From assembly GCF_003327285.1 (NCBI RefSeq), contig NZ_KZ848475.1:434001-498000 (forward strand): a stretch of DNA of 64,000 nucleotides. The letters are read 5' to 3'. The notes under the pieces are model-generated. The model was given only the letters and a program-made list of their open reading frames with translations, searched no databases and was not told the origin of the DNA. Both the position numbers and the translations under genes were made by a program. This stretch comes from Microbacterium sorbitolivorans. Its GTDB lineage: Bacteria; Actinomycetota; Actinomycetes; Actinomycetales; Microbacteriaceae. Below, one piece after another: positions 25,843 to 35,455 of this stretch (the stretch's first letter is position 1; the number at the start of each line of letters is the position of its first letter).

Positions 25843-28800
25843 TTAGCCCGTCACCCCCTCGTAGTCGACGACGAGGGTTCCCTCGGATCCGTCGTCGCCG
25901 ACGTAGGTGATCTCGACGGATCCGGCGTCGAACGAGTCGGACCGCGTCTGGAAGGCGATCGAGCGGCTCGCGCCGGCCTTCAGGCGCTGGATCTTCTTCT
26001 CGCCGTACGGGGTGACGACCTGCGCCGTGACGAAGTCGTCCGACGTGTTGGTCACCGTGACGGTCAGCACGAGTCCGTTGCCGATCGCGCGGTGCGTGAT
26101 CTCGGCGGAGACCGAGTGGGTCGAGCCCTCGATCAGCTCGGGCTCGGGGGCGTCGACGGTGTAGCGGATCGACGGGGCGGCCGGCATCTCCATGCCCTCA
26201 CCGAGGAAGTAGCTCGTGTGCGGGGGCTGGTTGTAGCCGGTGTTCTGCCACGCGACGCCCAGGCGGTAGACCGGGTCGTGCATCAGCGTGCGCAGGCGCA
26301 GCTCGGTCTCGTCGGTCGTCGAGTAGATGCGCAGCTCGCTCGAGTCGGCGCTGCGCCAGGCGATCTCCTCGCGCCAGTCGCCGAACAGGTCGGCCTGCAG
26401 GTTCGGGGTGCCCTTCGTGCCGTTGTTCGAGCGCGCGCCCTCGTCGGCGAGGATCACGTCGGTGGTGCCGGTCTCCCAGTTCCACTTCGAGATCGTCGGG
26501 TAGCCCCAGTAGCCCTCCTGGTCGAAGGTGTGGTCGACGATCTCGCGCAGCGGATCCCCGTCGAACCACGCGAGGAAGTTCGCCGGCGGGATCGCCTCGG
26601 AGATGACCTCGCCGTCGGCCGAGACGAGCTGCCCGACCTCGGAGTTCCAGGCCGAGTCGCCGCCGATCGCCCATCCCTCGGCGCCCTCGTAGCGCGGGTC
26701 GACGTCGCCCGCCGCCGCGCGGCCGGTGTCGCGGACCGCGGGGATCGACCAGAGGATCTCGCCCGTCGCGGCGTCGCGCATCGTGGCGCCCATGCCGCCC
26801 TCGGCCGAGACGTGCTCCTGGGCGGCGAAGACCTCCAGGCCCGGCCGCGAGGGGATCAGGTCGGAGACGTGAATCGCGTCGCCGTGGCCGAGGCCCGTCG
26901 AGTAGAGCAGCCCGCCGTCGTCGTCGAGCGTGGCCGAGCCGTAGATGATCTCGTCCTTGCCGTCGCCGTCGACGTCTGCGATCGACAGGTTGTGGTTACC
27001 CTGACCGAACAGCGCCTCGTTCGCCTCGTCGTTCGAGTCGGTGACCCAGCGCTCGATGAGCTTCTCGCCGTCGAAGTCGTAGGCCGCCACGACCGCGCGG
27101 GTGTAGTAGCCGCGGCTGAAGATGGCGCTCGGGTGCTCGCCGTCGAGGTAGGCGGTGCCGGCCAGGAAGCGGTCGACGCGGTTGCCGTAGCCGTCGCCCC
27201 AGGCGCCGACGTCGCCGCGCGGCGGGTTGTAGTCGATCGTGTCGATCGCGGCTCCGGTCGCGCCGTCGAACACCGTGAGGAACTCGGGGCCCTGCAGCAC
27301 GTATCCCGAGCTGTTGCGGTGATCGGCGCTGGCGTTGCCGATGGGCGTGCCGGCGCCGTCGATCGTGCCGTCGGCGGTCTTCATGATGACCTCGGCCTTG
27401 CCGTTGCCGTCGTAGTCGAACACCTGGAACTGCGTGTAGTGCGCGCCGGCCCGGATGTTGCGGCCGAGATCGATGCGCCACAGCCGCGTGCCGTCGAGGC
27501 GGTACGCATCGAGCAGCACGTTGCCGGTGTAGCCGGCCTGCGAGTTGTCCTTCGCGTTCGACGGATCCCACTTCACGAAGAGCTCGTAGGTGCCGTCGCC
27601 ATCGATGTCGCCGACGCTCGTGTCGTTCGCCGAGTAGGTGAACGGCTGGCCGTCCTTCGTGTAGCCGTCGGCGGGCTTGTCGAGCGGCACCGAGAGGTAG
27701 TCGCCGGCCTGCACGCCGAAGTCGCCGGTCGCGGTGTATTCGCTGCCGTCGAGCACCTGCGTGACGGTGTAGACGGATCCGTCGGATCCGGCCTCGTCGA
27801 GCAGGTTCGTGGATCCTGTGACCGGCTCATCGGTGATCTTCTCGCCGTCGCGGTAGACGTGGAAGGCGATGTCGTCGGGGTCGGATCCGAGCATGCGCCA
27901 CGAGACGAGCACGCCGTTGTCGGCGTGCACCGCGACGGGCGCGCGGTCGAGGTACTCGGTCTGGCGCTCGAGCGTCGTGATGGCCTCGGTCGCGACCTGC
28001 TCGGAGTCGTCGCCCGCGCCGCCGGCGTTCACGCCGACGACCGTGTAGTAGTACGGAATCGTCGTCAGCACGTCGTCGTCGGCGTACTCGTCGCCGTCGG
28101 CGATGCCGATGAGCTCGCCGCGCTCGCCCGACTTCTCGGAGCGGAACACGAGGTGGAAGACGGCGTCGTCGGCCGGGGTCCACGAGAACGAGACGAGGTT
28201 CTTCTCGGTGTCCGTCACCTCGAGCCCGGTCGCCGCCGCCGGCGGCGCGACGTCGGGGTCGACGAGCGAGACGGGAACCGACTCGCTCGGCACCGACTCG
28301 AGGCCGGTCTGGTCGACGGCCGTGACGTAGTACTCGTATTCGAGGCCCACGCGCGCGTCGGTGTCGGTGTAGCCGGGCTCGTCGACGGCGTCGATCAGCA
28401 CCGGCGCGGTGTCGAAGAGCGAGGTGCGGTAGACGTTCCAGCTGACGCCGTCGACGTCGTCCCACGCGAGCGAGATCGCCGGCGATTCCGGATCCGCGTC
28501 GACGTCGGTCGCCTCGAGGCCGGTCGGGCCGAGGAGGATCGGGGTGATCTCGAGGCCGTTGAGGCGCGAGCCCGCGGCAGCGCCGTACGCCTCGATGTCG
28601 ATGCGGCCGTCGGTCACGAGGAACGGGCCGCGCAGCGTCTCGTTGACGCCGCCCTTGCCGGCGTTACCGCTGCCGGCCTCCTTGCCCTCGATGCGGAAGC
28701 TCGTCTTGCTCGAGCCGATGAAGTCGCCCGAGTAGGTCTTGACCGAGTAGGTGCCGTTCGGCACGTCGAGCGCGAAGGTCGAGCTATCGCCCGGCAGGAC

Positions 28801-31569
28801 GAAGTCGCGCGCGAGGTTATCGGCGGTGCCGCCCTGGTCGCCGCGGTCGCGGCCCGCATCGGCCGACAGCGCCTGGAGGAAGCCGATGCCGGTCTCCTCG
28901 CTGTACTGCGTGTCGGGGGTGATCTCGGTGTAGCCCTCCATCACGGGGTTGCCGGAGAGCTGGAAGTCGTACTTGTACAGCGCCTCCTTGGTCGTGAAGG
29001 TCACGGCCGCGCTCGGCTCGGACTCGCCACGGCCGTTGACCGCGACGACGCGGTAGCTGTAGGTGCGCCCCTCCTCGAGACCCTGTACGAGCGAGCTCGG
29101 CTGGGTGACCATGCCGACGAGGGTCCACTCGCCGTCCGGGGCGTCCTGGCGGTAGATCTTGTAGATGTCGGCGGTCGGCGAGGCGGTCCACTGCAGCGTG
29201 GCGCCGCCGTTGCTGATAGCGCCGGCGACGACGTCGGCCGGAACCGCGGGAACCTCGGCGGGCGCCTCGATGTCGGTCACCTTCGCCGCGATGGGGTCGT
29301 CGAATTCGGCGACGTCCTGCGCGACGAGGCGAGCCATCTGGATCGCGCCGTACTCCTGGAAGTGCGTGTCGTCGGCCGTGCCCGCGGGGCGGTTCGCGAA
29401 GACACCCGGATCCACGTGGAGGAACACGGCCTTCGCCGCCTCCGCGCCGATCTCGGTCAGGTACGCGCGCGACGAGGCCGAGAGGTCGACCAGCAGGGCG
29501 TCCTCCTGCTCGGCGACCTCGATCGCCTTCGCGACGTACTCGGGGAAGCTCACGTTGGCCTCGCCGGTGTCGGCGTTGAACGAGCGGCGCGAGACGGGCG
29601 TGACGATGACCGGGGTCGCGCCGCGCTGGCGGGCGCCCTGGATGTACTCGCGCAGGTACTCCTTGTAGTCCTCGGGCGAGGCGTAGCGGTCGTCGACGCC
29701 CTGCGTGGCGTCGTTGTGGCCGAACTGCGCGAAGAGGTAGTCGCCCGGGCGAATGTTCCGGAGGATCTCGTCGAGGCGCCCCTGCGTGATGAAGTTCTTC
29801 GACGAGCGGCCGCCGATCGCGTGGTTATCCACGGCGATGTCGTCGGCGAGGAAGCGGTCGATCATCTGGCCCCAGCCGGCCTGCGGCGCATAGGCGATCG
29901 GGTCGTAGGTCTGCACCGTCGAGTCACCCGCGATGTAGGCGGTCGGGATCGCGGCGGCCTGGCGCGCCGCGAGGCGCGTGACCGTCAGCGCGTTGATCGC
30001 GGCGGCGTCGCCGCCGAACTCGAGCGTGAGGCGGCCGTCGATCAGCGCGATCGGGAAGCCCATCTCGAGGTACTCGCCCGCGGCCTGCGGGTTTTCCTGC
30101 ACCTTCGCCATCTTCTCGGCCGTGATGGTCGTGGTCGTGGCGTTCTCGGCGTCGCCCGAGACGATGTCGACCTGGTAGTCAGCGGCGGTCAGGTCGATCT
30201 CGAAGACACCGCCCGCGGCCGCGACGAAGTCGCCGCGCACGGTGTCGCCGGTGCCGCGGTCGACGTCGGCGGTCGCGGCCGACGGCGCGGTCGAGAAGCC
30301 GTAGCCCCACTCGTCGTCGAACGCGGTCGCGCTCGTGACGCCCAGGGCGCCGTCGGCGGGGGCGCCGGATCCGAAATCGAAGGTGACCGAGTCGCCCGCC
30401 TCCAATTCGGGGAGGGCCTCGGGGCGCGTGTACGCGGCCGAGGTGACCGCGCCCGTCGCCTCCGAGGATCCGGCGGTGTTGCGCGCCGAGACCCGGTAGC
30501 TCCACGCCGCGGACGTGTCGACCTCGTCGGTGTAGCCGGGCTCCGCGACGGTCGCGATCTCAGCGAAGGATCCGTCGGCGCCCGCGCGCTCGAGCACGTA
30601 CTCGTCGGCGTTCGCGGTCGCGTCCCACACGAGCACGACGGATCCGTCGGTCACGCGCGAGACCGCGAGGCCCGCGGGCGTCGCGGGGGCCGCGAGCTCG
30701 GGGATCACGCCGCTGTCGACGCTCTCGCTGCGCGCCGATTCGACGCCGAAGTCGTTCACGGCGACGACGGCGTAGGTGTAGCTCGAGCCCGCCGCGACGT
30801 CGGCGTCGGTGTAGCTCGCCTCGGCCGTCTCGGCGATCTGGGCGAAGTCGCCCTCACCGTCGGCGCGGAGCACGCGGTAGCTCGCCGCGCCCTCGACCGC
30901 GCCCCACGAGAGGCCCACGCCGTTCCAGGCGATCTTCGTCGCCTCGAGGGCCGCGGGCGCCTCGGGCAGCGCCGGCGCCACGACGATGCCGTTGATGTAG
31001 GCGCCGAGGCCGCCGCCCGTGATCGAGATCGTGAGCTGGCCGTCGGTCACGACGCTGCGGAAGGTCGCCGTCGTGGTGCCGCCGCGGCCCGTCGTCATGC
31101 GGTCCTGCGCGACGCCCTCGATCTCGAGCGTGGCGTTGGTGCCGGAGGTTCCCACCAGCGCGTCGCCGATCGTGACGGTCACGTCGTATTCGCCGTCGGG
31201 CACGCCGTCGACCTGGAAGCCCCAGGCGGTGCCTGCGACGAAGTCCTCCGCGACGGCGTCGGGCTCGGCGAGGTTACCGGTGCGGTCGCGGTCGAAGAGG
31301 CTCGCGCCGTCGGGCAGCGTGATGCCCCACCCCTGCTCCTCGGTGTAGAGCGAGGAGGTCGTGACCTGCTGGTACCCCTCGGCGACGGGGCTCGTCGGCG
31401 TGCCGAAATCGAAGCGCCAGCTGCCGTCCTCGCCGGGGTCGAGCGCCGCCGTCGCGGGCGATGCCGCGAGGAGCGTCGCGACGACCGCGGCCGCGGTGCC
31501 GACGCCGGCACCCCTGCGGAGGCGCGATTTCGCGCGGGATGATCGGGAATGCTGCGTGGATGGATCCAC
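25843..31569 (-). CDS. secreted CE12 rhamnogalacturonan acetylesterase - PL11 rhamnogalacturonan lyase fusion
   Basis: This is a 1908-residue secreted enzyme. The basic N-terminus plus hydrophobic core ends SPATAA, with cleavage near residue 42. The domains in order are:
- a malectin-like beta domain (about 50-200);
- two fibronectin III modules (about 205-380);
- a second carbohydrate-binding-like domain (385-530);
- an SGNH esterase of CE12 type, with Ser550 in AGDST, GHND near 617-620 and D734-x-H736 in DDTHF;
- fibronectin III and another malectin-like domain (about 780-1010);
- more fibronectin III modules;
- a PL11 lyase propeller from about 1200 (DRAPVAVHADNGVLVSWR, GDIDGDGTYELFVKWDPSN);
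- a C-terminal Ig-like end.
It should deacetylate and cleave the rhamnogalacturonan I backbone outside the cell. GTG 31569 follows AAGGAG. The fusion of both activities is unusual. Confidence 0.92.
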   Translation of the reverse strand: MDPSTQHSRSSRAKSRLRRGAGVGTAAAVVATLLAASPATAALDPGEDGSWRFDFGTPTSPVAEGYQQVTTSSLYTEEQGWGITLPDGASLFDRDRTGNLAEPDAVAEDFVAGTAWGFQVDGVPDGEYDVTVTIGDALVGTSGTNATLEIEGVAQDRMTTGRGGTTTATFRSVVTDGQLTISITGGGLGAYINGIVVAPALPEAPAALEATKIAWNGVGLSWGAVEGAASYRVLRADGEGDFAQIAETAEASYTDADVAAGSSYTYAVVAVNDFGVESARSESVDSGVIPELAAPATPAGLAVSRVTDGSVVLVWDATANADEYVLERAGADGSFAEIATVAEPGYTDEVDTSAAWSYRVSARNTAGSSEATGAVTSAAYTRPEALPELEAGDSVTFDFGSGAPADGALGVTSATAFDDEWGYGFSTAPSAATADVDRGTGDTVRGDFVAAAGGVFEIDLTAADYQVDIVSGDAENATTTTITAEKMAKVQENPQAAGEYLEMGFPIALIDGRLTLEFGGDAAAINALTVTRLAARQAAAIPTAYIAGDSTVQTYDPIAYAPQAGWGQMIDRFLADDIAVDNHAIGGRSSKNFITQGRLDEILRNIRPGDYLFAQFGHNDATQGVDDRYASPEDYKEYLREYIQGARQRGATPVIVTPVSRRSFNADTGEANVSFPEYVAKAIEVAEQEDALLVDLSASSRAYLTEIGAEAAKAVFLHVDPGVFANRPAGTADDTHFQEYGAIQMARLVAQDVAEFDDPIAAKVTDIEAPAEVPAVPADVVAGAISNGGATLQWTASPTADIYKIYRQDAPDGEWTLVGMVTQPSSLVQGLEEGRTYSYRVVAVNGRGESEPSAAVTFTTKEALYKYDFQLSGNPVMEGYTEITPDTQYSEETGIGFLQALSADAGRDRGDQGGTADNLARDFVLPGDSSTFALDVPNGTYSVKTYSGDFIGSSKTSFRIEGKEAGSGNAGKGGVNETLRGPFLVTDGRIDIEAYGAAAGSRLNGLEITPILLGPTGLEATDVDADPESPAISLAWDDVDGVSWNVYRTSLFDTAPVLIDAVDEPGYTDTDARVGLEYEYYVTAVDQTGLESVPSESVPVSLVDPDVAPPAAATGLEVTDTEKNLVSFSWTPADDAVFHLVFRSEKSGERGELIGIADGDEYADDDVLTTIPYYYTVVGVNAGGAGDDSEQVATEAITTLERQTEYLDRAPVAVHADNGVLVSWRMLGSDPDDIAFHVYRDGEKITDEPVTGSTNLLDEAGSDGSVYTVTQVLDGSEYTATGDFGVQAGDYLSVPLDKPADGYTKDGQPFTYSANDTSVGDIDGDGTYELFVKWDPSNAKDNSQAGYTGNVLLDAYRLDGTRLWRIDLGRNIRAGAHYTQFQVFDYDGNGKAEVIMKTADGTIDGAGTPIGNASADHRNSSGYVLQGPEFLTVFDGATGAAIDTIDYNPPRGDVGAWGDGYGNRVDRFLAGTAYLDGEHPSAIFSRGYYTRAVVAAYDFDGEKLIERWVTDSNDEANEALFGQGNHNLSIADVDGDGKDEIIYGSATLDDDGGLLYSTGLGHGDAIHVSDLIPSRPGLEVFAAQEHVSAEGGMGATMRDAATGEILWSIPAVRDTGRAAAGDVDPRYEGAEGWAIGGDSAWNSEVGQLVSADGEVISEAIPPANFLAWFDGDPLREIVDHTFDQEGYWGYPTISKWNWETGTTDVILADEGARSNNGTKGTPNLQADLFGDWREEIAWRSADSSELRIYSTTDETELRLRTLMHDPVYRLGVAWQNTGYNQPPHTSYFLGEGMEMPAAPSIRYTVDAPEPELIEGSTHSVSAEITHRAIGNGLVLTVTVTNTSDDFVTAQVVTPYGEKKIQRLKAGASRSIAFQTRSDSFDAGSVEITYVGDDGSEGTLVVDYEGVTG

Positions 31570-31708
31570 CGTTTTCTCCTTAGAACTTCGCCATCGAAGG
31601 TTCTTCCGAGCCGCGGATGCGGCACCGCGGGCACGCCGAATAACGGTGCCGCGCGGGGATCGGAGGGTCGCTATGACCCTCCTGCCGCTCGATCATGGCA
31701 GGAGTTTT

Positions 31709-31743
31709 TGTATCGATCAAGTAGTTTCTGAAAAACGTTTCAA
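31709..31743 (-). promoter_or_regulatory. regulatory region of the CE12-PL11 gene
   Basis: On the plus strand the region holds TGTATCGATCAA (31709-31720), a degenerate copy of the TGTAnCGnTACA operator. After it comes TGAAAAACGTTTCA (31729-31742), a LacI-like AACGTT palindrome. The complementary string TTGAAACGTTTTT also occurs upstream of the importer gene (39530-39542). Confidence 0.55.
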
Positions 31744-31747
31744 TCTC

Positions 31748-31776
31748 TTGACGGGAGGGTAGGCTGTATCGATACA
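31748..31776 (+). promoter_or_regulatory. GH127 promoter with operator TGTATCGATACA
   Basis: TTGACG (31748-31753), 17 bp and GATACA (31771-31776) form a good promoter 27 bp before ATG 31803. The perfect palindrome TGTATCGATACA (31765-31776) covers the -10 element, so a bound repressor would block transcription. Confidence 0.65.
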
Positions 31777-31802
31777 CTCCGCACCACGTCGATGGAGACG
31801 CG

Positions 31803-33998
31803 ATGATTTCTTTCCCCTCCCGCGGATCCGTCGTGGTCGCGGGCGCCGATGGTCGCGCGATCGACACGGTGCGCGATACCGTGCTGCGGCTCGACGTCGA
31901 CCGCCTGCTCGCGCCCTTCCGGCGCGAGGCGGGCCTCCCCCACGCCGAGACCTACGGCGGATGGGAGGCGACGGGGCTCGACGGCCACACCGCCGGGCAC
32001 GTGCTCTCGTCGCTTTCGACGCTCTCGGCGGGCGGGGATCCGCGGACCACCGCGATGCGGCGGGCGCTCATTGCCGGGCTCGCCGAGTGCCAGGCCGCTC
32101 TCGGATCCGGTTACATCGGCGGCGTGCCGGGCGGGGTCGCGCTCTGGGACGAGCTGCGCGCCGGGCGGATCGACGCCGGGGCCTTCGCGCTCAACGACCG
32201 CTGGGTACCGCTGTACAACCTGCACAAGGTGCTCGCGGGCCTCATCGACGCCGCCGAGATCGGCGACGGCGCCGCGCGCGACGTGCTCCTCGCCTACGCG
32301 GCGTGGTGGCGCGAACAGCTCGACGCGCTCGACGACGACGCGCTGCAGCGCGTGCTCGAGTGCGAGTTCGGCGGGCTCACCGAGTCGTTCGCGCGCCTCG
32401 CGATCCTCACGGGCGACGCGCACTTCCTCGCGCTGGCGCGCCGGCTCGTGCCGCGCGTTCTCGCGGATCCGCTCGCCGCCAGCCGCGACGAGCTCGACGG
32501 CCTGCACGCGAACACCCGGATCCCCGTCGTCGTCGGCTTCGCGACGATCGAGCGCGCGGCGCGGCTCGTCGCCCCGGAGCTCGTGCCGGCGGTCGAGGCG
32601 TACGAGGGATCCGCCGCCCGCGTCTTCTTCGAGCGCGTCGCCCGGCACCGATCCGTCGCGATCGGCGGCAATAGCGTGCGCGAGCACTTCGACTCGTCGC
32701 TCGCGAGCATGTTCATCGCGCGCGAGGGCCCCGAGACCTGCAACACGCACAACATGATCAAGCTCGCCGCCGAGCTTCACGCGCTCACGGGCGACGACCG
32801 CTACCTGCAATTCGCGGAGCGCGGGCGCCGCAACCACCTGCGCTCCGCGCAGCACCCGGAGCACGGCGGGCTCGCCTACTTCACGCCGCAGCGCCCCGCG
32901 CACTACCGGGTGTACTCGGCCGAGGCCGAGGGGTTCTGGTGCTGCATGGGGTCGGGCTTCGAGGCGCAGGCGCTGCACGGCGCGCTCGCGTTCGCGCGCG
33001 AGGGATCCGTCGTCAGCGTCAACGCGCCGGTGCCCGCGACGTGGGACGCCGACGGCGTGCGCGTCGCCCAGACCGTCGCCGAGGTGGGGCTCGCGCTGTC
33101 GGTCACCATCACGGTCTCTTCCGACTACCCCGTGACGCTGTCGATCCTCGTGCCTGACTGGGTCTGCGGCTTCGCGACGGGCGCCGAGACGGGCGCCACG
33201 GCCGAGCCCGGCGCGCGCTTGCGCGTCGAGGTGGAGGGCGGATCCGCGACCGTCACGATCGCCTACCCGCGCTCGCTGCGCTTCGAGCACGCGAGCGACG
33301 GATCCGCCTGGGGCTTTGTCGTCGACGGACCCGACGTGCTCGCCCAGCGGATCCCGGACGACACCGTCGCGTACCGCGGATCCGAGGCGCGGATGAGCCA
33401 CATCGCCGTCGGCCCCCTGCGGCCGCTCGCCGAGACGCCCGTGCTCGACCTCGTGCACGCCGAGCGCACGGGGCCGGGGCGCGTGCGCGTGCCGTCGTCG
33501 CGCGGGCCGATCGAGCTCGAGCCGTTCAACGGGATCCACGACGCCCGGTGCACGCTCGCGTGGCCGCTCGGCGATCTCGAGGAGCTCGCCCGGATCGACG
33601 CCGCGTCCCTCGGACTTGAGGCCCGCACGCGCGACGTCGTGACCTTCGGCGAACAGCAGCCCGAGTCGGACCACGGCCTCGTCGCCGACGACGAGCAGAT
33701 CGGCCGCGAGGGCGACGTGCGGTGGCGGCGCACGTCGTCGCGGATCCGCGTGACCCTCAACGACTGGAGCGGCACCGCCGACACCCTGCGCCTCGCCTGG
33801 TGCGGCGACGACGCGGCGACCCTGCGGGTGAGCGTGGGTGGGCGGGTTCTCTTGTCTGCTGCCTCGGTCTCGGGATCGTCGCTCGACATCGCCCTCGGCG
33901 CGGATCCCGGCACCGTCACCCACGAGATCGAGATCTCCGGATCCCCCACCCCGCGCCTCACGGAGGCCCGCCTGCTCGCGGGCGACTCGGACCGGTAG
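31803..33998 (+). CDS. beta-L-arabinofuranosidase, GH127 family
   Basis: This 731-residue cytoplasmic enzyme is predicted to release beta-linked L-arabinofuranose from side chains. The GH127 zinc/catalytic signature is visible as Glu311-x-Cys313 (PETCNTHNM) with Cys380-Cys381 (GFWCCMGSG). This matches the E-x-C...CC pattern of characterised members, where one Cys is the nucleophile. The (alpha/alpha)6 barrel covers roughly residues 20-420 and beta domains the rest. TGGAGACG precedes ATG 31803. It is divergent from the CE12-PL11 gene across shared operators. Confidence 0.9.
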   Translation: MISFPSRGSVVVAGADGRAIDTVRDTVLRLDVDRLLAPFRREAGLPHAETYGGWEATGLDGHTAGHVLSSLSTLSAGGDPRTTAMRRALIAGLAECQAALGSGYIGGVPGGVALWDELRAGRIDAGAFALNDRWVPLYNLHKVLAGLIDAAEIGDGAARDVLLAYAAWWREQLDALDDDALQRVLECEFGGLTESFARLAILTGDAHFLALARRLVPRVLADPLAASRDELDGLHANTRIPVVVGFATIERAARLVAPELVPAVEAYEGSAARVFFERVARHRSVAIGGNSVREHFDSSLASMFIAREGPETCNTHNMIKLAAELHALTGDDRYLQFAERGRRNHLRSAQHPEHGGLAYFTPQRPAHYRVYSAEAEGFWCCMGSGFEAQALHGALAFAREGSVVSVNAPVPATWDADGVRVAQTVAEVGLALSVTITVSSDYPVTLSILVPDWVCGFATGAETGATAEPGARLRVEVEGGSATVTIAYPRSLRFEHASDGSAWGFVVDGPDVLAQRIPDDTVAYRGSEARMSHIAVGPLRPLAETPVLDLVHAERTGPGRVRVPSSRGPIELEPFNGIHDARCTLAWPLGDLEELARIDAASLGLEARTRDVVTFGEQQPESDHGLVADDEQIGREGDVRWRRTSSRIRVTLNDWSGTADTLRLAWCGDDAATLRVSVGGRVLLSAASVSGSSLDIALGADPGTVTHEIEISGSPTPRLTEARLLAGDSDR

Positions 33999-34024
33999 GC
34001 GGGCGCGGTTCCCGCACCCTCAAT

Positions 34025-34083
34025 TCATCAACTCTCCGACAACTCTGCCGTTGCCGGTGGCAGAGTTGTCGGAGAGTTGATGA
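34025..34083. repeat. intergenic palindrome, family B copy 2
   Basis: Perfect 25 bp arms (starting TCATCAACTCTCCGACAA) enclose a nine-base loop, between convergent GH127 and GH27 genes. An outer pair (CAATTCATC at 34021, GATGAATTG after the stem) extends the symmetry. Compared with the copy at 25695, the stem change AAG/ATT to AAC/GTT keeps or restores pairing. Confidence 0.85.
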
Positions 34084-34117
34084 GGGGTGGGGAAATGGAT
34101 GAATTGCGCCCCGCTCC

Positions 34118-35419
34118 CTACACCCGCAGCAGCACGCAGCCGTGGGGCTCGAGTGTCAGGCGCAGGGCGGTGCTGCCGGGGGCCACGCTGTAGACGTCGT
34201 GGCTCTGCTCGCAGGCGATCTCGGTCGGCACCGGGTCCCCGGTCCAGACGTCGATAACCGGGCCGGGGGCGGATCCGAACCCGAGCCAGCTCGCATCGAG
34301 CGTCTCGTCGGCGGCGACGTCGCGCTCGTTGAAGACGGCCGCCCAGCGCTCGCCGTTCGGCCCCTCGGCCGCCCACACGACGAGGTCGCGCTCGCGGAAG
34401 AGCTCGCGGTTGTTGCGCGATGACGCGAGAATCGACAGCACGTCGGCGTTCGTGAAGAGCGCGACGGTCTCGGGATCCGACTCGGGCAGGTGCCCGCCGA
34501 TCATCAGCGGCGAGCGCGCGATCGTCCAGAGCGTGACGATCGAGCGGCGCTCCGCGGGGGTGAAGCGGGCCTCGCGCGGCTCGCCGCGTTCCGCGCGCAC
34601 GCCGATCCGCCCGAGGGGCAGCATGTCTCCGTCGGGCCAGCCGTCGGCCGACGCGTGCGGCGCCCACCGCGCGAGGCGGGCGAAGTTCGGCTCGATGTCG
34701 GTCCAGCTATCCCAGATGTCGTCGCTGACGCGCCACATCGTCGCGTGCTCGCGCAGGTGTTCGAGGTGCGCCATCGACATGTGGCGCCCCGGCGACAGCG
34801 AGAGCGCGATGTCGCGTGGCGCCTTCTCGATCGCCGCGGCGTACGCCTCGATGTCGGCGCGCTGATAGGGCCACAGCATGTCGTCGGCCTTGATGAAGTC
34901 GATGCCCCACTCGGCATAGAGCGCCAGGCACGAGTCGTAATACGCCTGCACGCCCTCGGCGGTGAGCCCGGCGTAGTGCGGGTTCCACTCGCACCGGTTC
35001 GCCTGATCCGCGATCTGCGACGCGGTGAGCGACGTGCCCGCGATGGGCGAGTCGGCCGCGACCGCGACGTCCGGGATCCCGCGCATCACGTGGAACCCAA
35101 CCTTGAGCCCAAGCGCGTGGATCCGTTCCGCGAGCGGCCCGAAGCCCGCGTCGCCGGCGGCGCTCGGGAAGCGCACCGGATCCGGCAGCAGCCGCCCGTG
35201 CGCATCGATCACGAGCTCGGCGTGCTCGTTGTACCCGTGCGCCCGCGCCCCCGGATCCGCCCAATCGGCATCGATCACGATCGTGTCCCAGCCGTACGGC
35301 AGCAGGTGCTCGGCCATGAAGCGGGCGTTCTCGAGCACCTCGTCTTCGGTGACGGTGGTGCCGAAGGCATCCCAGCTGTTCCACCCCATCGGCGGGGTGG
35401 CGGTCTTGCGCAGCGTCAT
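34118..35419 (-). CDS. GH27 glycosidase (alpha-galactosidase / beta-L-arabinopyranosidase type)
   Basis: This 433-residue enzyme has a GH27 (beta/alpha)8 barrel at the N-terminus (TPPMGWNSWDAFGTTV, YGWDTIVIDADWAD). The nucleophile region is IDFIKADDM near residue 200, and a SPLMIGGHLPE segment precedes the C-terminal beta domain. There is no signal peptide, so it acts on imported oligosaccharides. ATG 35419 follows AAGGAC. It is the last gene on the minus strand behind the importer operon, separated from the YesL-like gene by a palindrome. The exact glycoside, alpha-galactose or beta-L-arabinopyranose from pectin side chains, is open. Confidence 0.85.
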   Translation of the reverse strand: MTLRKTATPPMGWNSWDAFGTTVTEDEVLENARFMAEHLLPYGWDTIVIDADWADPGARAHGYNEHAELVIDAHGRLLPDPVRFPSAAGDAGFGPLAERIHALGLKVGFHVMRGIPDVAVAADSPIAGTSLTASQIADQANRCEWNPHYAGLTAEGVQAYYDSCLALYAEWGIDFIKADDMLWPYQRADIEAYAAAIEKAPRDIALSLSPGRHMSMAHLEHLREHATMWRVSDDIWDSWTDIEPNFARLARWAPHASADGWPDGDMLPLGRIGVRAERGEPREARFTPAERRSIVTLWTIARSPLMIGGHLPESDPETVALFTNADVLSILASSRNNRELFRERDLVVWAAEGPNGERWAAVFNERDVAADETLDASWLGFGSAPGPVIDVWTGDPVPTEIACEQSHDVYSVAPGSTALRLTLEPHGCVLLRV

Positions 35420-35455
35420 TGCGTTGTCCTTGCTCTGAGGAGTCGGGCCCCAAAT

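Noticed and set aside
25726..31542. 1938-residue plus-strand open frame
   Set aside because: It is the antisense shadow of the CE12-PL11 gene; its Arg/Val/Gly/Asp-only composition is typical of the reverse of GC-rich codons, and no domain is visible.
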